NCBI RefSeq assembly: GCF_006088715.1 | Contig: NZ_CP030771.1 | Span: 3,906,001 to 3,970,000, forward strand | DNA: 64,000 nucleotides | Origin: Streptomyces sp. YIM 121038 | GTDB lineage: Bacteria; Actinomycetota; Actinomycetes; Streptomycetales; Streptomycetaceae | Reading direction: 5' to 3' | Shown: positions 59,168 through 64,000 of the stretch, in pieces | Layout: each line of letters begins with the position of its first letter | Position numbering within the stretch: the stretch's first letter is position 1 | Position numbers and translations under genes: made by a program | The notes under the pieces: generated by a model | The model's database searches: none | What the model was told of the DNA's origin: nothing | The model's input: the letters and a program-made list of their open reading frames with translations, nothing else

Positions 59168-61267
59168 CTACGCCTCGCCCAAGAAGAGATGCCGGACCAC
59201 CCGTTCCGCCGCTCCCCCGTCGTCGTACGGGCAGAAGCGGGTCCGGAAGGCGGACCGCAGGCGGGTGGTGTCGGGGGTGTCCCAGGCGTGGTCGCGGAAC
59301 AGGGCGACGAGGTCGTCCTCCGTGGTGGCCACCGCGCCCGGGGTCTCGCCCTCGTGGCCCGACAGGAGGTCGAAGTACGTGCCGCGGGCCAGGCGGTAGG
59401 CCTGCCAGTCGGGGGCGTAGGTGACGATCGGGCGGTCCAGGCAGGCGTAGTCGAACATCAGCGAGGAGTAGTCCGTCACCAGGGCGTCGGCGGCCAGGCA
59501 GAGGTCCTCCACGCGCGGGTGGCCGGTCACGTCGAGCAGGCCGGGGTGCGCGGCCAGGCCCGCGTCGGCACCGTAGAAGTAGTGGGCGCGGACCAGGACC
59601 ACGTACGCGGGTCCGAGCGCGGCGGCGAGGCGCTCCAGGTCGAGGCGGGGCAGGAAGCCCTTCTGGTAGTCGCGGTGCGTGGGCGCGTACAGGAGGACCG
59701 TGCGGCCGTCGTCGACGCCGAGCTCCTTGCGGACGCGGCGCACGTCGTCGTCCGTCGCGGTGAAGTACACGTCGTTGCGCGGGTAGCCGAGCTCCAGGGC
59801 GCGGTAGGACGCGGAGGGGTAGACGCGCTCCCAGGTCTCGGTGGAGTGCGGGTTGGCGGAGAGGCTGAAGTCCCACTGGTCGACGTGGTCCATGAGGCGC
59901 TGGAAGCTGAGGTTGTGCGTGCTCGCGGGGTAGCGCCGCTGGTCCATGCCCATCTTCTTCAGGGGCGTGCCGTGGTGGGTCTGGAGGTAGACCTGGCCCG
60001 GGCGCTTGGTGAAGCCGCCGGGGAAGCTGGAGTTGTTGATCAGGTACGTGGCGCGGGCCATGGCCCGCCAGTAGCCGAGCGAGCCCGCGAACACGTGGTC
60101 GACGCCGGGCGGGACCAGGTGCCGGTGGTGGTACGAGACGACGAAGACGCCCTTGACGTGCGGGGCGAGTTCGCGGGCCTTGGCGTGGATGGCGGCCGGG
60201 TTGCAGGCGACGCCGCGGTTCCAGTACGCCCCGTAGACGGCGAGTTCCGGGTCGAGGCGGGCGGTGCGCAGCTCGGCGCGGTAGGCGGTGCGCTTGACGC
60301 GGGCGGCGAGCTGCTTCTTGCGCCGGGCGAGCTGGGCGCGCAGGGCGGCGCCCCGGCTCGCGGTCCGCTCCAGGCGTTCGTAGGCGCGGTGCGAGCCGTC
60401 GGCCAGGGCGCGCTCCTCGGCCGATGCGGGTGTGTGGCCCGGCGGGCGGTGCGCGCCGAGCAGCGGGGCCGCGCGGCGGAAGAACTCCGGCCGGTCGCGC
60501 GGGGCGACGCGCCCGGGGTCGCCGAGGACGGCGAGCAGATGGCGTACGGCGTGCGGGTAGAGCCGGGCGACGGCGTCCGGGGCGTCGTAGGCGCCGGTGA
60601 ACAGCTCCTCGTAGCGCTCGATCACGGTGAGGTGCCGCTCGCCCGGGGTGTTGGCGAAGCCGCCGACGCGCCGCTCCCGCCAGCGCACGCACACCCGGTC
60701 GAGCGCGGCGACGCGGTCTCCGGCCTGGAGGGTCGCCCGGTGCGCGGGCACCACGTCCTCGTAGGGGCCCGCTGAGAACGCCAGACGCTGCCCGGTCCAG
60801 AACTCCCGCCGTACGACGCGGTTCCAGGCGGCAGGTGTGACGGCGAGCGGATCGCCGGTCAGGTCGTCGCGTCCGGCGCGCACGTCTCCCCACCAGTTGA
60901 TCCTGTCGTGTCCGAACAGCAGGACGTCCGGGTCGCCCGCCCCGGTGAGCGCGGCGTCGGCGGCGCCGAGCGCGCCGGGCAGGAGCAGGTCGTCGCCGTC
61001 GAGGAAGAGCAGATAGGCGCCGGTGGCGCGGGCGGCCCCGGCGTCGCGGGCGGGGCCCGGGCCCCGGCTCTCGGGCAGCCGGACGAGGTGCGCGCGCGGG
61101 TCGCGGCGCGCGTAGGCGGCGGCGATGCCCGCGCAGCCGTCGGGGGAGGCGTCGTCGACGACGATCAGTTCGAGGTCGCCGAAGGACTGGTCGAGCACCG
61201 AGTCAAGGCACTCCCTGAGATAGCCCTGGACGCGGTGGACGGGCACGACTACGGAGAAGCGCGACAT
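59168..61267 (-). CDS. Family-2 glycosyltransferase fused to CDP-glycerol glycerophosphotransferase
   Basis: This is a 699-residue protein built like the one at 44666. The GT2 domain has 'RFSVVVPVHRVQGYLRECLD', 'LIVVDDASPDG' and 'LLFLDGDDLLL'. The C-terminal TagB/TagF-like domain has 'FTKRPGQVYLQTHHGTPLKK', 'LGYPRNDVYFTA', 'LLYAPTHRDYQKGF' and 'ALVTDYSSLMFDYACLDRP'. The 'QTHHGTPLKKMG' motif is the classic glycerophosphotransferase signature. It is divergent from another member at 61422. Probably builds a teichoic-acid-type polymer at the membrane. Confidence 0.9.
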   Translation of the reverse strand: MSRFSVVVPVHRVQGYLRECLDSVLDQSFGDLELIVVDDASPDGCAGIAAAYARRDPRAHLVRLPESRGPGPARDAGAARATGAYLLFLDGDDLLLPGALGAADAALTGAGDPDVLLFGHDRINWWGDVRAGRDDLTGDPLAVTPAAWNRVVRREFWTGQRLAFSAGPYEDVVPAHRATLQAGDRVAALDRVCVRWRERRVGGFANTPGERHLTVIERYEELFTGAYDAPDAVARLYPHAVRHLLAVLGDPGRVAPRDRPEFFRRAAPLLGAHRPPGHTPASAEERALADGSHRAYERLERTASRGAALRAQLARRKKQLAARVKRTAYRAELRTARLDPELAVYGAYWNRGVACNPAAIHAKARELAPHVKGVFVVSYHHRHLVPPGVDHVFAGSLGYWRAMARATYLINNSSFPGGFTKRPGQVYLQTHHGTPLKKMGMDQRRYPASTHNLSFQRLMDHVDQWDFSLSANPHSTETWERVYPSASYRALELGYPRNDVYFTATDDDVRRVRKELGVDDGRTVLLYAPTHRDYQKGFLPRLDLERLAAALGPAYVVLVRAHYFYGADAGLAAHPGLLDVTGHPRVEDLCLAADALVTDYSSLMFDYACLDRPIVTYAPDWQAYRLARGTYFDLLSGHEGETPGAVATTEDDLVALFRDHAWDTPDTTRLRSAFRTRFCPYDDGGAAERVVRHLFLGEA

Positions 61268-61421
61268 ACGCACCGACGGTAGCCAATGCGTACGGACCGC
61301 CGAAGAACCCTCACTCGTAGGGGTGATCGGCGCCAACAAGGGCGACGCGACCGGGAAAACGGGAGGGATACGCCCGTAATGGACGTATTGCCCCCGTACG
61401 CCCAGGAAAGGCCGGTCGCCC

Positions 61422-64000
61422 GTGCAGCCCCGACTCAGCGTCGTCGTACCCATCTACAACGTCGAGGAGTTCCTTGAGGAGTGCCTGGAGTCGATCGCCC
61501 GGCAGACACCGGGCCCCGGGGACGGCCCCGGCTCCCGCGGCGGCCTGGAGGTCATCCTCGTCGACGACGGCTCCACCGACGCGAGCCCGGACATCGCGCG
61601 CGCCTTCGCCGCCCGCGACCCGCGGTTCGTCTACGTGCGCCAGCCCAACGCGGGGCTGAGCGCCGCCCGCAACACCGGCGTGCGGCACGCGAGTCCGGGC
61701 GCCGCGTATCTGACGTTCGTGGACAGCGACGACGTCGTGCCGGACGGCGCGTACGCCCGGATGATCGAGAGCCTGGACATCAGCGGCTCCGACTTCGCCA
61801 CCGGCAACGTGTGGCGGCTCACCGAGCGCGGCCGCTCGCAGGCCTGGCAGTACCAGTGGCTCACCGAGCCGCGCACCCGCACGCACATCGGCCGCGATCT
61901 CGCGCTCCTGGCCGACCGCGTCGCCTGGAACAAGATGTTCCGCAGGGCGTTCTGGGACCGGCACGGCTTCGTCTTCCCCGAGGGCAGGCTGTACGAGGAC
62001 ACGCCGGTGATGATCCCCGCGCACTTCCTCGCCGAGGCCGTGGACGTGCTGAGCGAGCACGTCTACTACTGGCGGGTGCGCGAGGGCTCCATCACGCGGC
62101 GGCGCACCGACGTCAAGGGCGTGCGCGACCGGATCGCGGCCTGCGCCCACGTCAGCGCCTTCCTCGGCGAGCGCGCGCCCGGCCTCAAGGCGACGTACGA
62201 CGCGTCCTGTCTGCGCGACGACTTCGTGTACTTCCTGGAGGGGCTTCCGATGGGCGGTCCCGAGTACCGGGCCGCGTTCCTGGACGGCACCACGGAGTTC
62301 CTGGGCGCCGCGGACCCGGACGTCGTCCGGCGCCTCCCCGTGGACCTGCGGGTGAAGTGGCAGCTGGTGCGCGAGCGGCGCGCCGAGGAGCTGATCGCGC
62401 TGCTCGCCCGCGAACGCCGGGGCGGCAAGGGCGTGTTCGCGGTGCGCGGCGCCCGCCGCCGGTACGCCGCGTTCCCCGGCGTCGGCGCGCTGCCGCGCGA
62501 GCTGACCCGGCTCGGCCGCGGCGAACTGCCCGTCGTGGCCCGGCTGCGCGAGGCCTCCTGGGACGCCGAGGGGCGGCTGCGCCTGAGCGGCTACGCGTAC
62601 GTGCGCAACCTCCCGGCCGACCGCCCCACCAGGAGCGTGAAGACCGGGCTCCTCAAGTCCGCCCACAGCAAGGGCAGGTTCCGTCGCGTGCCCACCCGCA
62701 CCGTCTCCCTGCCCGAGGCCACCGAGGCCTCGCGCCAGCAGCTGCACAGCTACGACCTGTCCGGCTTCGAGATGACCGTCGACCCCGAGCGCCTGAAGAC
62801 CGGCGGCCGCTGGCAGCCCGGGAACTGGCTGCTCGGCGTCGTCGTCGCGGGCCACGGCACGGTGCGGCGCGCCGCCGTGCGCGCCCAGGACGGCGCGGGC
62901 ACCCAGTCCCTGGTCCGCGACCTCGACGACGGGCTGCGCCTGACGGCGGGCTTCAGCAAGGGGCGGCTCGTCCTGCGGATCCAGGAGTACGCGGCACGCG
63001 TGGACGCCCACCGCCTCGACGACGGCCACGCCGTGCTCACCGGGGCGCTCACCGGCGGCGCCCGCCCGCGGACGCTGCGGCTGAGCAACGGCTCCGCCGA
63101 GTTCCACTACCCGGTCACGGTCGCCGGCGACCGCTTCGACACCCGGATCCGCCTCGCCGACCTGGAGGACGTGCCGCCCGCCCCGCAGCACGCGCCCGCC
63201 CAGGTCGAGCCCCCGCACGGCGACCGCTGGCAGGCCCGCCTGGTGCTGCCCGACGGCAAGCGGGTGCCGCTCGCCGCCGCCCTCGGCCTGCCGCCGGGCC
63301 GGTACGCGTCCCGGCCAGGCCGCGAGCTGTGCGCCACCGCCGACGACCAGGGCCGCCTCGTCGTGGAACTCACCCGGCAGCCCGTCGCCGACCGCCTGGC
63401 CTGGACCGACGACGGCGGCCTCACCGTGGAGGGCACGGCCACGCCCGCCAGCTGGCCCAGCGCCGAACTCGTGCTGCGCCACAGCGGCCGCGACGACGAG
63501 GTGACCGTGCCGGTGGAGCGCGTCGGCGGCCGCTTCCGCGCGGCCCTCGCCCCCGGCGGCGGCGTGCTGCGGCAGGGCCGCTGGTACGCCTTCCTGCGGG
63601 AGGCCGGGCACGGCGGACCGGGTGTGCCCGTGCGGGTCCTCGCCTCCCTCGGCGCGGCCCTGCCGGACCACCGCACCGTCGGCGGGCGGCGGTTCACCGT
63701 CGACCGGCGCTTCGGCGACCGGCTCCTGATCGAGGCCGGGTCCGTGCTCGCGCCCACCGAGCGCGGCGCGTACCGGCGCCACCGGCTGCGCACCGAGCAC
63801 TACCCGAGGGAGCGCGCCAAGTCCCTGCGCGACGCGGTCCTGTACCTCGGCGGCGACTCGCCGCGCGCCGTCCACGACGAACTGGTGCGGCGCGGCGCCG
63901 ACGTCGAGCACCTGTGGGTCACGCACGACCAGCAGACGCCGGTGCCGCCCGGCGCGCGCGGCGTGGAGGAGCACAGCGCCGCCTGGTACGAGGCCCTGGC
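61422..64000 (+). CDS. Glycosyltransferase / glycerophosphotransferase, partial at the window end
   Basis: The frame starts at a GTG (61422) with AGGAAAGG about 10 nt upstream and is open to the last base, at least 859 residues. The N-terminal GT2 domain has 'PRLSVVVPIYNVEEFLEECL', 'VILVDDGSTDAS', 'LTFVDSDDVVPDGAY' and 'DRVAWNKMFRRAFW'. The central ~350 residues are beta-rich repeats. The last visible part ('RDAVLYLGGDSPRAVHDELV') looks like the beginning of a CDP-glycerol glycerophosphotransferase domain. No stop codon is reached, so the C-terminus lies outside the window. Divergent from the gene at 61267. Confidence 0.87.
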   Translation, partial: MQPRLSVVVPIYNVEEFLEECLESIARQTPGPGDGPGSRGGLEVILVDDGSTDASPDIARAFAARDPRFVYVRQPNAGLSAARNTGVRHASPGAAYLTFVDSDDVVPDGAYARMIESLDISGSDFATGNVWRLTERGRSQAWQYQWLTEPRTRTHIGRDLALLADRVAWNKMFRRAFWDRHGFVFPEGRLYEDTPVMIPAHFLAEAVDVLSEHVYYWRVREGSITRRRTDVKGVRDRIAACAHVSAFLGERAPGLKATYDASCLRDDFVYFLEGLPMGGPEYRAAFLDGTTEFLGAADPDVVRRLPVDLRVKWQLVRERRAEELIALLARERRGGKGVFAVRGARRRYAAFPGVGALPRELTRLGRGELPVVARLREASWDAEGRLRLSGYAYVRNLPADRPTRSVKTGLLKSAHSKGRFRRVPTRTVSLPEATEASRQQLHSYDLSGFEMTVDPERLKTGGRWQPGNWLLGVVVAGHGTVRRAAVRAQDGAGTQSLVRDLDDGLRLTAGFSKGRLVLRIQEYAARVDAHRLDDGHAVLTGALTGGARPRTLRLSNGSAEFHYPVTVAGDRFDTRIRLADLEDVPPAPQHAPAQVEPPHGDRWQARLVLPDGKRVPLAAALGLPPGRYASRPGRELCATADDQGRLVVELTRQPVADRLAWTDDGGLTVEGTATPASWPSAELVLRHSGRDDEVTVPVERVGGRFRAALAPGGGVLRQGRWYAFLREAGHGGPGVPVRVLASLGAALPDHRTVGGRRFTVDRRFGDRLLIEAGSVLAPTERGAYRRHRLRTEHYPRERAKSLRDAVLYLGGDSPRAVHDELVRRGADVEHLWVTHDQQTPVPPGARGVEEHSAAWYEAL

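Overview
The window is high-GC actinobacterial DNA and almost certainly comes from a Streptomyces chromosome. The evidence is GTG and TTG starts behind GGAGG-type ribosome sites, many ATGA/GTGA overlaps, an ECF sigma/anti-sigma pair resembling SigU/RsuA, PkaA/PkaB-type kinases, a MatA/MatB-type exopolysaccharide locus, a tmRNA whose tag reads ANTKRDSFALAA, and a LAETG sortase substrate. From memory the gene order matches the S. coelicolor SCO2947-SCO2983 core region, so most of the window is conserved chromosome. No tRNA, rRNA, insertion sequence, prophage or CRISPR array was seen.

Layout. 1-3.2 kb: DUF3039 protein, drug-efflux MFS with divergent LysR regulator, AlgH-like protein. 3.4-9.6 kb: murA, hup, malic enzyme and the RNA-polymerase-recycling helicase helD. 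9.8-12.1 kb: anti-sigma/ECF sigma pair and a CGNR zinc-finger regulator. 12.4-15.6 kb: DUF1772 protein, a uroporphyrinogen-III-synthase-like protein fused to a winged helix, and a NarK transporter. 15.8-17.5 kb: a secreted protein and a lipoprotein of unknown function behind a 22-bp palindrome. 17.6-22.0 kb: acyltransferase, matB and matA. 22.2-26.2 kb: LysR/MFS pair and a PBP4-type carboxypeptidase. 26.3-33.2 kb: ssrA, smpB, S41 protease, ftsX, ftsE, a small zinc-ribbon membrane protein, a LAETG surface protein and prfB. 33.7-40.6 kb: two Ser/Thr kinases and an FHA/FtsK-like ATPase. 40.8-44.5 kb: a sugar ABC importer without its own ATPase. 44.7-51.7 kb and 59.2-64.0 kb: large modular glycosyltransferase, CDP-glycerol-phosphotransferase and Stealth proteins for a phosphate-containing wall polymer or capsule.

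The stand-out region is 51.7-59.1 kb, a compact cassette sitting inside the wall-polymer locus. It encodes a 93-residue hydrophobic precursor with a Lys-rich, AS-48-like C-terminus, then a SpoIIM/DUF95 membrane protein, two further membrane proteins, a 563-residue ABC-exporter-like membrane protein, two ABC ATPases and an ABC permease, mostly in overlapping frames. A divergent LuxR-type regulator has a receiver domain that lacks the phosphorylation residues. I read this as a candidate circular (head-to-tail cyclised) bacteriocin locus with its own export and self-protection genes. Strong hairpins flank the precursor and could raise its expression above the downstream genes. I know of no characterised Streptomyces example, but I cannot search for one here.
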